In this document: positions 27,637-36,117 of the stretch, one piece after another | How the letters are laid out: every line of letters begins with the position of its first letter | How positions within the stretch are numbered: position 1 is the first letter of the stretch | Source: Bin87 sp965232895 | Lineage (GTDB): Bacteria > Chloroflexota > Dehalococcoidia > Lucifugimonadales > UBA3495 | Reading direction: 5' to 3' | Length of the DNA: 64,000 nt | NCBI GenBank assembly: GCA_965232895.1 | Contig: OZ247430.1 | Coordinates: forward strand, 1,488,001 to 1,552,000 | Position numbers and translations under genes: made by a program | Notes under the pieces: generated by a model | Seen by the model: the letters and a program-made list of their open reading frames with translations, nothing else | Database searches by the model: none | What the model was told of the DNA's origin: nothing

Positions 27637-27746
27637 GTCAGAATCAGGGTTTGCGGAATTTTATGATTTGGCAGGATTGGGAGAGCTCCATCACAGAACG
27701 GTTCCAATCCTGATAATCCTCAAATCTTGAAAATGCTGCTTCTGAC
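27637..27746. repeat. 110-bp palindromic element, intergenic copy
   Basis: It begins GTCAGAATCAGGGTTT and ends TGCTGCTTCTGAC, with further internal dyads (GGATTGG and CCAATCC). It has exactly the same length and termini type as the element read inside the R-M gene at 10855-10964. It lies between the methyltransferase-HNH gene and an LLM gene and has no coding role here. Confidence 0.7.
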
Positions 27747-27878
27747 GATTTGCGAAAGTGGGCACACATGTGGGCCGGGTTCCATTTGCCCGCTGACACT
27801 CCGCACGATAAAATCCCACCATTCTCCTATTCCGCTCACGGTGAGCCTGTCGAACCACACACCTCCAGGAGCGCAGCC

Positions 27879-28787
27879 ATGCCTGACCGACAGATGCAGA
27901 TAGGGGTCGTTTTCCCCCAGACGGAAATCGGTTCCGACCCCATCGCCGTGCGCGATTACGTGCAGGCGGCCGAGGAATTAGGCTACGCCCACATCATCGC
28001 CTATGACCACGTGCTGGGGGCGGACACTGCCCACCACCAGCCGTGGACGGGCAGCTACACCAAGGACAGCATGTTCCACGAAATCTTCGTGGCTTTCGGC
28101 TACATGGCGGCCCTGACCACCAACGTGGAGCTAGTCTCGGCCATCGTCATCCTTGGCCAGCGTCAGACCGCGCTGGTAGCCAAGCAGGCCGCCGAAGTGG
28201 ACGTGCTGAGCGGGGGCAGGCTCCGTTTGGGAGTTGGCATCGGCTGGAACCCCGTCGAGTACGAAGCGCTCGGCGAGGACTTCACCACCCGCGGCCGTCG
28301 CGCCGAGGAGCAGATGGAATTGCTGCGCCGGCTGTGGACGGAAGAGGTCGTCGATTTTCATGGCCGCTACCACAACGTAACCAACGCGGGCATCAACCCG
28401 TTGCCGGTGCAGCGGCCGATCCCGTTGTGGATGGGCGCCGGCAGCCGCGCCCGCGGGCCGATCCCCACTGACCGCGTGCTCAGCCGGGTGGGGCGTTGCG
28501 CCGACGGTTGGTTCCCGCAGTTCCAGTCCGATGATCCACAGGCGGCAACCGCCATCGCCAAGGTGCGCGAGGCTGCGGTCGCCGCCGGACGCGACCCCGA
28601 CGCCATCGGCATGGAGCCGCGGGTCAATTACTCGGACGGCGACCCGGAGTTCTGGCAGGCCAGGGCCGAGGAGTGGCGTGGCATGGGCGCATCGCACTTT
28701 TCCGTGAACACCATGTCCGCCAACCTGACCGGGGCCGCTGCCCATATCAACGCCATGCGCGAGTTCAAAGAGGTCATCAGCGGCTAA
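27879..28787 (+). CDS. LLM-class F420-dependent oxidoreductase
   Basis: A 302-residue luciferase-like TIM-barrel enzyme. IGVVFPQTEIGSDP opens the first strand; LVSAIVILGQRQTALVAKQ, then EVDVLSGGRLRLGVGIGWNPVEYEALGEDF, are typical of the F420-dependent subfamily. CCAGGAGCG precedes the ATG at 27879, so I prefer it to the in-frame ATG at 27750, whose leader overlaps repeat sequence. The substrate is unknown. It stands alone, followed by a repeat cluster. Confidence 0.9.
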   Translation: MPDRQMQIGVVFPQTEIGSDPIAVRDYVQAAEELGYAHIIAYDHVLGADTAHHQPWTGSYTKDSMFHEIFVAFGYMAALTTNVELVSAIVILGQRQTALVAKQAAEVDVLSGGRLRLGVGIGWNPVEYEALGEDFTTRGRRAEEQMELLRRLWTEEVVDFHGRYHNVTNAGINPLPVQRPIPLWMGAGSRARGPIPTDRVLSRVGRCADGWFPQFQSDDPQAATAIAKVREAAVAAGRDPDAIGMEPRVNYSDGDPEFWQARAEEWRGMGASHFSVNTMSANLTGAAAHINAMREFKEVISG

Positions 28788-28821
28788 TCGCCAGCGCTCA
28801 CCCAAACCCGTCATCCCCGAA

Positions 28822-28896
28822 CCCTTTACGTCATTCGTTATCCCTTTACGTCATTCCCGCCCCCTTTACGTCATTCCGGCGAAAGCCGGAATCCAG
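28822..28896. repeat. three 20-bp-spaced CCCTTTACGTCATT repeats plus palindrome
   Basis: CCCTTTACGTCATT recurs at 28822, 28842 and 28862. The last copy runs into the GGCGAAAGCCGGAATCCAG hairpin of the CGTCATTCC family. The exact 20-bp periodicity suggests local duplication of the end of a palindromic element. Confidence 0.65.
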
Positions 28897-28923
28897 AACG
28901 TTGTTGACTTGGAGGCTTGACAG

Positions 28924-29604
28924 ATGGTTACGACCACGCCGAAAGAGCCGACCGTCGAGGCTCCCGACGCCCCCCATTACGAACCCGACATGCCCATGGC
29001 CTTCGGCAGCGAACTGCGCCTGAACCTGAAAGCCCTGGGCGTGGATGGCAGCGCGCTCGACTTCGGGGAGCGGCTTGTCCAGCTTGCCCTGGACAACGAA
29101 CCCTACGACTTCCAATTTTCCAGCCAGGGAGAACTAATTGTAATGGCCCCGTCAGGTTCTGATAGCAATCGCGACGAGATGCCGATCAACATTGATCTTG
29201 GACTTTGGGATCGTCTCAATCCGGGTGCTGCTTTTTCGCAAACCTCGTTTTTCCAGCTGCCCAGTGGCGCCCGTCTGATGCCCGACGCTGCCTGGATTAC
29301 CCAGGAACGGTTCGACAACCGCACCGAGCAGGAACGGCGCAACGCCATCATCGGAGCGCCCGATTTCGTGGTGGAAGTCCGCTCCCGCAGCGACCGTCTC
29401 CCACCCCTGCTGGCGAAAATGGCGGAGTGGATGGAAGGCGGCGCTCGCCTGGGCTGGATGCTGGACGCTATTGACCGCCGCGTCTATATCTTCCGGGCCG
29501 GGCGCGAGATGGAAATACTGGAGAACCCGGCCGTGTTGGATGGGGAGGACGTGCTGCCGGGTTTCACGTTTGAGGTGGGGCGACTGATGTTCGGGCACGA
29601 ATAA
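28924..29604 (+). CDS. Uma2-family (DUF820) PD-(D/E)XK nuclease-like protein
   Basis: A 226-residue protein with the Uma2 pattern: GELIVMAPSGSDSNRDEM, FQLPSGARLMPDAAWI, then GAPDFVVEVRSRSDRL, with the metal-binding Asp/Glu in MPDAAW and PDFVVEV. The position of the usual catalytic Lys is Arg (EVRSRS), as in many members. The family is common in cyanobacteria and Chloroflexota and is of unproven function, possibly a nuclease linked to mobile DNA. It begins a few bases after the repeat cluster. Confidence 0.85.
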   Translation: MVTTTPKEPTVEAPDAPHYEPDMPMAFGSELRLNLKALGVDGSALDFGERLVQLALDNEPYDFQFSSQGELIVMAPSGSDSNRDEMPINIDLGLWDRLNPGAAFSQTSFFQLPSGARLMPDAAWITQERFDNRTEQERRNAIIGAPDFVVEVRSRSDRLPPLLAKMAEWMEGGARLGWMLDAIDRRVYIFRAGREMEILENPAVLDGEDVLPGFTFEVGRLMFGHE

Positions 29605-29687
29605 CCCTCGCCCTAACCCACTATTCCAACGAAAGAACCGCCCGCCCCGTGCTTGACACGGGGACGGAATCCAGAAGGAGACAAAAT

Positions 29688-30452
29688 ATGGGAAGACTCG
29701 ACGGTAAGGTCGCTCTCATCAGCGGCGGAGCGCGTGGTCAGGGTGCGGTGGAGGCCAGGATGTTCGCCTTGGAGGGCGCGTGCGTGGTCTTCGGTGACAT
29801 CCTCGACGATGAGGGCCGTCGCGTGGAGGCCGAAATCAGAGAACTGGGAGGCCGGGCCTCCTATGTTCACCTGGACGTAACCAGCGAATCCGACTGGCAG
29901 TCCGCGGTCGATGCCGCCGTCTCCGAGTATGGCAAGCTCAACGTGCTGGTGAACAACGCGGGAATCGTGCTGGGGCGCAGTATCGAGGAGATGACCGTGG
30001 AGGAGTGGGACCGCCTCTTCGACGTCAACGCCAAAGGGGTTTTCCTGGGCACCAAGGCATCTCTGCCCGCTCTGCGAGAAGCCGGAGGCGGCAGCATTGT
30101 GAACATATCCTCCACCGCCGGCCTGGTGGGCAACGATTACAACCTGGCCGGTTACAGCAGCACCAAGGGAGCGGTGCGGCTTTTTACCAAGTCCACCGCC
30201 ATCCAGCACGCCGGTGAGGGCATTCGTTGCAACTCGGTGCATCCCGGGCCGATCGACACCCCCATGCTGCAGGAGTCCCGCGCCAACCGGGGCAGCGGGC
30301 TCAGCGACGAGGAACAGCGCCAGCGCGTGCCGCTGGGCCGCATCGGGCGTCCCGAGGATATCGCCTACGCCGTGGTTTACCTGGCGTCGGACGAGGCGTC
30401 GTTTGTCACCGGAAGCGAGGTCGTCGTGGACGGCGGTCGCACCGCCATGTAA
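29688..30452 (+). CDS. short-chain dehydrogenase/reductase (SDR)
   Basis: A 254-residue classical SDR. The cofactor motif is SGGARGQG (residues 12-19), followed by NNAG at 89-92 and the active-site YSSTK at 156-160 with Ser near 142. IRCNSVHPGPIDTPM and the C-terminal VVDGGRTAM agree with 3-oxoacyl-ACP-reductase-like or steroid-dehydrogenase-like members. The Asp in VFGDI at the end of strand 2 favours NAD(H). AGAAGGAG precedes the ATG at 29688. The substrate is unknown. Confidence 0.93.
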   Translation: MGRLDGKVALISGGARGQGAVEARMFALEGACVVFGDILDDEGRRVEAEIRELGGRASYVHLDVTSESDWQSAVDAAVSEYGKLNVLVNNAGIVLGRSIEEMTVEEWDRLFDVNAKGVFLGTKASLPALREAGGGSIVNISSTAGLVGNDYNLAGYSSTKGAVRLFTKSTAIQHAGEGIRCNSVHPGPIDTPMLQESRANRGSGLSDEEQRQRVPLGRIGRPEDIAYAVVYLASDEASFVTGSEVVVDGGRTAM

Positions 30453-30502
30453 AACACAAAGGCGCCCCGAGGGACGCCTGGACAATTTAACATCGGTCTA
30501 GG

Positions 30503-30579
30503 TGGTCGGGGCGGCCAGATTCGAACTGGCGACCCCCTGCACCCCATGCAGGTGCGCTACCGGGCTGCGCTACGCCCCG
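30503..30579 (-). tRNA. tRNA-Pro (GGG anticodon)
   Basis: The minus strand folds as a full cloverleaf: acceptor CGGGGCG/CGCCCCG, D arm GCGCAGCCCGGTAGCGC, anticodon stem CCTGC/GCAGG with loop ATGGGGT (anticodon GGG), T arm with GTTCGAATC, discriminator A and an encoded CCA end. It reads proline codon CCC. Just 5' of it on the plus strand (30462-30479) a small GGCG/CGCC hairpin may end the SDR transcript. Confidence 0.95.
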
Positions 30580-30699
30580 CCCCGACAACTTCAGGGTAAC
30601 ACTCGCAAGTACAATTGGCAAACTCGCTTGGCAAACTCGCTGGCATCGCCAGTGATTATGCAGAGTATTACCTGCTAGGATGGCAGCTATCGCATTAGC

Positions 30700-31389
30700 A
30701 TGATGAACGGCGATTGTTACAGCATCCTCGGCGTCCCGGCGGCGGCCACGACGGAAGAAATCCGCGCCGCCTACCGCCGGCTGGCCCGCCAGTATCATCC
30801 CGACCTCAACACCGGGCCGGAAGCCGAGACGCGCATGAAGGAGATCAATCAGGCGTACGCCACCCTGTCTGATCCCCAGCGCCGTCGCCACTACGATATC
30901 TACGGCGTAAGCGAGCCGCCTGCCGCCGAGCCGAATCGCCGCGGTCAGCGCAATTCCGCTCGCCCCAGCGCGACTCGTCCCTCGCGTCCCCGCGCCTATT
31001 CTGCGTCTTCTCCCCAGCGTGGTGAGGACATTGAAGCCGCCGTTTTGATAACGCGCCGGGAGGCCAGCCGGGGAATGCGCAAGGTGTTCCCGGTCAAGCG
31101 CACCGAGACCTGCCAGCGCTGTCGCGGCACCGGGTTCGAGCCGGAGGAGACCCTGGAGGCCAGTCAGTGCTGGCGGTGCAGCGGAGAGCAGCGGTTGCGG
31201 CGGGAGTTGTGGCTCAACGCCACCATACCAGCCGGCGTGGCCGACGGCCGCCGCCTTCGCCTGCGCGGTCAGGGAAACGCCGGTCTGGACGGCGGAGCCA
31301 GCGGGCACATTTACATCACGGTTCGCGTGGCCGAGCATGCCAGGTTACGGCAGACGCTTTCCTTCGTACTGGGCCACCTTTTCCGCTAG
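30700..31389 (+). CDS. reduced DnaJ-like co-chaperone (J domain + single zinc site + CTD-I)
   Basis: A 229-residue protein against about 370 for standard DnaJ. The J domain spans residues 1-66 with HPD at 33-35. The linker is Arg/Ser/Pro-rich rather than Gly/Phe-rich. Only two CxxC modules follow (CQRCRGTGF and CWRCSGEQ), enough for one zinc site instead of two. One substrate-binding beta domain (LNATIPAGVADGRRLRLRGQGNAG) follows, and the second C-terminal domain and dimerisation segment are absent. It would stimulate a DnaK ATPase. It may be a specialised J protein or a truncated gene; the next 200 bases contain no recognisable missing part. Confidence 0.85.
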   Translation: MMNGDCYSILGVPAAATTEEIRAAYRRLARQYHPDLNTGPEAETRMKEINQAYATLSDPQRRRHYDIYGVSEPPAAEPNRRGQRNSARPSATRPSRPRAYSASSPQRGEDIEAAVLITRREASRGMRKVFPVKRTETCQRCRGTGFEPEETLEASQCWRCSGEQRLRRELWLNATIPAGVADGRRLRLRGQGNAGLDGGASGHIYITVRVAEHARLRQTLSFVLGHLFR

Positions 31390-31592
31390 CGTTTCCCATC
31401 GGCGAGAGGATCAGGCGCCGGGCGCATCGCTTCCGTTCGGCGAAATCGGGAGTGGGCTCATCGGACGGCTTCCCGAGAGCCGGTGCGGTGAAGGTTGACG
31501 CTTGTCCGGCATCGTCAGCATAGCGGATTGTGTGGTTCACATCTTCATTCCGGTGCGCGTTGTTCATCAAGGTCGGGACTGATCGGTAGCGC

Positions 31593-33125
31593 TCAGCTGA
31601 TCTCCCGGGCGCGATACTGCAACGCCTCCGCAAGATGCGCCGGTCCTATTCGTTCGGCTCCGGCAAGGTCGGCAACCGTGCGCGCCACCTTGACCACCCG
31701 ATGCAGCGCCCGGGCCGAAAGATCAAGCTGTTGCGAGGCCCGCTGCAACAACGCCTGCGCGTCATCCTGCAGTTGACAATGCTCCCAGATCATCGATCCG
31801 GACATTTCGGCGTTCGACTGCCCGCGGGTTTCCGATCCTGCAGCGAACCGCGCCTCCTGGATGGCCCGCGCCGCGATCACGCGTTCCCGAACTGCGGTTG
31901 AACTCTCACCCTCAGCCCGACCCAGGAGGTTGTCATATTCAACCGGTGGCACCTCCACGAAGATGTCAATCCGTTCCAGCAGCGGCCCGCTGATGCGCCG
32001 CTGATACCGGGCCCGCGCCGACGGACTGCATACGCACTCCTTGCGTGGGTGCGACGCGTAGCCGCACGGACACGGGTTCATGGCTCCCGCCAGCATGAAG
32101 CTCGCCGGATAGGTCACCGTGCCGCTCACTCGCGTGATGGTCACCGTTTTGTCTTCCAGCGGCTGTCGCAACGATTCCAGTGCGGCGTGCCCGAATTCGG
32201 GCAGCTCGTCCAGGAAAAGCACTCCCCGATGGCTGAGCGTGATCTCTCCGGGGCGCAACATGCGACCGCCGCCCACCAGACCGGCGTTCGATATTGTGTA
32301 GTGTGGGGCGCGGAACGGTCGCTGGGCGATCAGCGGGCTGTCCGGCGGCAGGTTGCCGCTCACGCTGTAGATCTTGGTAACATCCAGCGCTTCTTGAGCG
32401 GTCAGATAGGGCAGGATGCCGGGCAGCGCCCGGGCCAGCAAAGTCTTGCCGGAACCTGGAGGTCCGCTCAGCAGGATATTGTGGAAACCTGCGGCGGCTA
32501 CTTCCAGGGCCCTCTTGGCGTGGTCCTGCCCCCGGATGTGGCACAGATCCGTGTTGCCGGGTTGCTCGCGGTTGCCGTTGAGGTGGACGCCGTTCTGCGG
32601 GTATGGAGCGATTGCCGTATCGCCCTGCAGATGGGAAAGCAGCTGCGCCAGCGTATCGACGGGGTACACCCGAACTCCGTCCACCAGGGCGGCTTCGGCC
32701 GCGTCCACCGCCGGCACGTAAACCGAGCTGATGCCCTGGTCGCGCGCTACCGAAACCATCGGCAGGATGCCGGCCGTGTGGCGCAGCCCGCCGTCCAGCG
32801 ACAACTCACCAAGAAATATCGCCGACTCACTGGTGGGCGGCGCCTGTCCGGTGCTGAAAAGTATTCCCACCGCGATCGGCAGGTCGTAGGCCGGCCCGGC
32901 CTTCTTCAGATCAGCCGGCGCCAGGTTCACCGTTATGCGCCGCATGGGAAACTCGCAACCGCTGTTGCGCAGCGCCGCCCGGACGCGTTCCTTGGCCTCC
33001 TGCACCGCGGTGTCCGGGAGGCCCACGATGTGGAACGCCGGCAGTCCCGGCGAAATGTCCGTCTCCGCTTGAATGATCTGGCCGTCCAACCCAATGACGG
33101 CGCACGTCTGAGCAGTTGCCAACAT
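31593..33125 (-). CDS. YifB/ComM family Mg-chelatase-like AAA+ ATPase
   Basis: A 510-residue protein: the N-terminal domain (VIGLDGQIIQAETDISPGLPAF) has the Lon-like ChlI fold, followed by Walker A GPPGSGKT, the YifB-typical FRAPHYTISNAGLVGGG, and Walker B GVLFLDELPEF. A cysteine cluster (NPCPCGYASHPRKECVC) and the C-terminal ChlI domain complete it. ComM homologs are hexameric helicases that promote branch migration during integration of transformed DNA. The ATG at 33125 with GGAGG upstream is the natural start. Confidence 0.93.
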   Translation of the reverse strand: MLATAQTCAVIGLDGQIIQAETDISPGLPAFHIVGLPDTAVQEAKERVRAALRNSGCEFPMRRITVNLAPADLKKAGPAYDLPIAVGILFSTGQAPPTSESAIFLGELSLDGGLRHTAGILPMVSVARDQGISSVYVPAVDAAEAALVDGVRVYPVDTLAQLLSHLQGDTAIAPYPQNGVHLNGNREQPGNTDLCHIRGQDHAKRALEVAAAGFHNILLSGPPGSGKTLLARALPGILPYLTAQEALDVTKIYSVSGNLPPDSPLIAQRPFRAPHYTISNAGLVGGGRMLRPGEITLSHRGVLFLDELPEFGHAALESLRQPLEDKTVTITRVSGTVTYPASFMLAGAMNPCPCGYASHPRKECVCSPSARARYQRRISGPLLERIDIFVEVPPVEYDNLLGRAEGESSTAVRERVIAARAIQEARFAAGSETRGQSNAEMSGSMIWEHCQLQDDAQALLQRASQQLDLSARALHRVVKVARTVADLAGAERIGPAHLAEALQYRAREIS

Positions 33126-33281
33126 ACCGAGTCCTCCGTGGTGGATATGGTCACCGCTCTGCTGGCGGTTCACCGACACGCTACCATCCACGAACGCACG
33201 TTCGCTATGGCTGGCTGTCATCAAAATTCTCGGCCTTTCCTGCCTTTGCCATCGCTGCATCCCTAATCTATACTTGCGCCA

Positions 33282-34103
33282 ATGGACCTGCAGTTTGAAA
33301 TTGGCGATCCACAGCGACCGAGAGGCCACGCGCTGCTGTATTTTCGCGTGGACACCGAGCCGGACAACGTATACGGCACCTATATCATCACCCTGCCCAT
33401 CAGCGCCGATCTGACCAAATACGTCCCTCCGTTCCTGGCCGCGCATCTGGGGAGCGCCGGCTCCGGCCCGCTGGCCAACTTTTCGGCCTTCGCCATGCCG
33501 CCAATGTCAGAGCTGGTGGAGGGTGGATACGAGCAGTTGGTTCGCCTGGCCAACGTCCGGAACGACGACCTGGTCTATGGCGGCAGCATGTTCTCCTACG
33601 ACCTGGCACGCATGATGGAATCGGTGGCCCAGGCCGTCCAGGAATACGCGGACGCCTGGTTCCGGACCAGCGGCGAGGAAGGCATCTCCACGGCGCCCGC
33701 CGAGGACGCCGCCATACCCCTGGGCGCGTCCGCCCCGCTCCCGGGAGCCGGGGATGGTGGTGATGGCGACAACCTGGGGGTCAACGAGGTGCTTTGGAGC
33801 TTCATGAGCGAGGGCGACCGCCTGGCCGAGATGGGTCGCCTGCTGGGCCGCCTGCGCTTCGCCCAGGAGGGCAACGACGACGCCGCCATTGCCGATATCA
33901 TCGCGGAAATGACGGCCCTAGGCCGGCACCTGCCCGGTGAGTTCGGCATCGATTCGCTGGTCGCCGCCGCCAACGATACCTCCCCCAACGGCGTGCAGTT
34001 GGCCCAGCTGCACCTCGACCGTTGCTACCGGCTTTCGTCCGGGGACACGGAGCAGGTGCGCCGTATCGACGAGGCCATAAGGAATCTGCAACGGCGAGGA
34101 TAA
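33282..34103 (+). CDS. conserved-looking hypothetical protein, Asp/Ala-rich
   Basis: A 273-residue soluble protein that I do not assign. The first 130 residues (FEIGDPQRPRGHALLYFRVD ... YGTYIITLPISADLTKYVPPFLAAHLG) look like a compact alpha/beta domain. A low-complexity Gly/Ala/Asp linker follows near residues 140-165, then a helical C-terminal domain (EVLWSFMSEGDRLAEMGRLLGRLRFAQ). It is divergent from yifB with 156 bases between and convergent with xerC/D. Codon use is like that of the neighbours, so it is a genuine gene. Confidence 0.7.
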   Translation: MDLQFEIGDPQRPRGHALLYFRVDTEPDNVYGTYIITLPISADLTKYVPPFLAAHLGSAGSGPLANFSAFAMPPMSELVEGGYEQLVRLANVRNDDLVYGGSMFSYDLARMMESVAQAVQEYADAWFRTSGEEGISTAPAEDAAIPLGASAPLPGAGDGGDGDNLGVNEVLWSFMSEGDRLAEMGRLLGRLRFAQEGNDDAAIADIIAEMTALGRHLPGEFGIDSLVAAANDTSPNGVQLAQLHLDRCYRLSSGDTEQVRRIDEAIRNLQRRG

Positions 34104-34181
34104 GAGCTCCCCGCCGTTTGCGTTGTGCTCGGGTTGCGCTCGGTGGCTGTTGGGCCGCCACGGCGCCCGGCGTTTTCCGGG

Positions 34182-35090
34182 TTACGCCCTCGGATGACTC
34201 CGCTGGTATTCAGCGCGGACGTGGGAGTCGGTCAGGTGCGTGTACACCTGCGTCGTGGAGATGCTGGAGTGCCCCAGCAGTTCCTGTACGTGACGCAGGG
34301 ATGCCCCGTTCTGCAGCAGGTGGGTGGCGAAGCTGTGCCTTAGCGTGTGCGGCGTGATCTTCGGGTCCACGTCGGCGGCCTTTGCAGCCGTTTTCAGGAT
34401 GTTCCACACCCATTGCCGGGTGAGCCGCTCGCCGCGCTGATTCAGGTACAGGGCCGTCTCGCCCTTCTTGTCGCCCAGCAGCTCGACGCGGGCGCCGCCG
34501 ATGTATTCCCGCAGGTTCGTCAGGGCGTCGGGGTACAGGTAGACGATGCGTTCCTTGGATCCCTTCCCCCAGGTGCGAATGAACCCCTCTTCAAAATCGA
34601 TGTCCTGCACGTTCAGGGCCACCAGTTCGCTCACGCGCAACCCCGTGGCGTACAGCAGCTCCAGGATGCTGGCGTCGCGACGCCCTTCGGGTGTTCCGGT
34701 GTCTGCCGCTGTGGTCAGCAGGCGCTTCACGTCGTCTTCGGAGATGTACTTGGGAACCGTCCGTCCCACCCGGGGCGAGCCCAGGTTCTCCGTGGGGTCT
34801 TCGGTAATCAGCCCGTTTGCGCTGAGGTATCCGAAGAATGAACGGACTGCGGCCACCTTCCGGGCAGTGGTGGTGTCCCGGTACTTGCGGTTGTCCCTCA
34901 GCTCGCTGATGTAAGCGTTGAGGAGGTTGATGTCCACCAGACGCCAGACTTCCTGGTCCTCAGAGTTGAGGCTGTCCGCGACGAACACGCGGAACTGGTT
35001 CAGGTCGTTGCTGTAGGCGTCCAGTGTGTTCTGGGAAAAACCCCGCTCTACGACCAGGTGTTGCAGAAACGAATTTACCGTTTGCTTCAT
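34182..35090 (-). CDS. tyrosine recombinase XerC/XerD
   Basis: A 302-residue site-specific recombinase. The SAM-like core-binding domain occupies residues 1-90. The catalytic residues are Arg152 (ATGLRVSEL), Lys176 (GKGSKER), His248 and Arg251 (HTLRHSFATHLL), His274 (LGHSSI) and nucleophile Tyr283 (TQVYTHL). Full length and spacing match chromosome-dimer-resolving Xer proteins rather than phage integrases. No attachment site or prophage genes are nearby, so a housekeeping role is favoured. Confidence 0.93.
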   Translation of the reverse strand: MKQTVNSFLQHLVVERGFSQNTLDAYSNDLNQFRVFVADSLNSEDQEVWRLVDINLLNAYISELRDNRKYRDTTTARKVAAVRSFFGYLSANGLITEDPTENLGSPRVGRTVPKYISEDDVKRLLTTAADTGTPEGRRDASILELLYATGLRVSELVALNVQDIDFEEGFIRTWGKGSKERIVYLYPDALTNLREYIGGARVELLGDKKGETALYLNQRGERLTRQWVWNILKTAAKAADVDPKITPHTLRHSFATHLLQNGASLRHVQELLGHSSISTTQVYTHLTDSHVRAEYQRSHPRA

Positions 35091-35230
35091 GTTCTCCGCC
35101 AGTGGGCTGGTGTACCCGCTCCGCCTTGCTTGCCCTTGCCCGGATGGTGTGGCGGGCGTCTTGCTTTATTTTTGTACATCCAAACCGCGGACGTCATTCT
35201 GCGAACGATGCGGGATTCGGCGATTTCCGG

Positions 35231-35698
35231 TCACACGAGGCTGAAAACTCCCACCGACGCGAAAGTGACGATCGCCGCATGGATAATCAGGCTTGCGGCG
35301 ATTGACGCCAACAGCCGGCCCCGGCGCATCCCGGCCACCTCCAGGGTCAGCGTGGTAACATAGACCCCGGCCCACGGCGTGACGATCAACACTCCCCATA
35401 CGCCCCAACGGTCCAGCGCCTGCAACAGTCGTTGGCTGCGCCGCCTCAGCATCCACCGGATCACCGAACGGACCGGGTCGGGACCCATGCGCAGCATCAC
35501 TCTCAACACCCCGGTTCCTTGCTCTGCCCTGCGAAACAGCCCTGAAATCACCAGCGCCGGCAGCATGTTGAACACCACGGACACCACGGCAACCAGCGGC
35601 GGATTCAAACCCAGCCCCACGCCCAACGGTATGGAGACCAGTTCCTCGCCGATGGGCGATGCGGCGGTCAGCGCCACCGCTACATACTTGGCCCACAA
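35231..35698 (-). CDS. small multidrug-export (COG2426) family membrane protein
   Basis: A 155-residue membrane protein with four predicted helices. ASPIGEELVSIPLGVGLGL corresponds to the signature P-x-E-x-R/S-x-x-I-P-L-G region of the COG2426 group; the second helix is VVFNMLPALVISGLF. WGVWGVLIVTPWAGVYVTTLTLEVAGM follows a basic linker. The family name comes from weak annotation and transport has not been demonstrated for most members. Confidence 0.7.
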   Translation of the reverse strand: MWAKYVAVALTAASPIGEELVSIPLGVGLGLNPPLVAVVSVVFNMLPALVISGLFRRAEQGTGVLRVMLRMGPDPVRSVIRWMLRRRSQRLLQALDRWGVWGVLIVTPWAGVYVTTLTLEVAGMRRGRLLASIAASLIIHAAIVTFASVGVFSLV

Positions 35699-35779
35699 AC
35701 TGGCGGCCTCCGGAACCTGCTGACCGGACGGCTATCCGCGCATCCGATACGGCTTACCGCGACGACAACAGGCTTGAAC

Positions 35780-35998
35780 ATGATGCCGTTAATTGTACTT
35801 GCCGTTGCCCTGCAGGCCGGCGGGGACTCCCCCGACCTGTCTTTCCTGGCGTACCTGGACGTGTGGATCATCGGCGGGCTGGTGATGCTGGCGGTGGTGG
35901 TAGTAGTGGGCAAATGGATCTACGGGAAGTTCCGTCGCCGGCCCGATGATGACATGTACTATGACGAGCGGTACGACAGCCACGACTACGAATGCTGA
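35780..35998 (+). CDS. small single-helix membrane protein with acidic tail
   Basis: About 72 residues: MMPLIVLAVAL may act as a first hydrophobic segment, VWIIGGLVMLAVVVVVGKWIYG is a clear membrane helix, and the tail DDDMYYDERYDSHDYE is rich in Asp and Tyr. No family is recognised. A TTG at 35774 is an alternative start. It lies 119 bases upstream of the molybdoenzyme gene and could be co-transcribed with it. Confidence 0.45.
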   Translation: MMPLIVLAVALQAGGDSPDLSFLAYLDVWIIGGLVMLAVVVVVGKWIYGKFRRRPDDDMYYDERYDSHDYEC

Positions 35999-36117
35999 CG
36001 CGCTGGTCCGCCGGGCTGTATTCACTGGAGTCATGCCGATCGCCGCGCTTGTCGTTTGACAGGGTTCGGCGGATTTTATACCCTCGCCAATCAACGTCGG
36101 CATAGGAGTACGTGCAG

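Noticed and set aside
28822..28896. Possible CRISPR-like array (regularly spaced repeats)
   Set aside because: There are only three short repeats with 6-bp spacers, no cas genes, and similarity to the dispersed CGTCATTCC palindromes.
30503..30579. tRNA-Pro as an integration site for an island
   Set aside because: No direct repeat of the tRNA 3' end or adjacent integrase was found.
31390..31592. Missing C-terminal part of the DnaJ-like gene in another frame
   Set aside because: I looked for the second substrate domain in all three plus frames and saw no matching sequence.
34182..35090. Phage integrase marking a prophage
   Set aside because: Length and motifs fit housekeeping Xer. There are no phage structural genes, att repeats or tRNA junction next to it.
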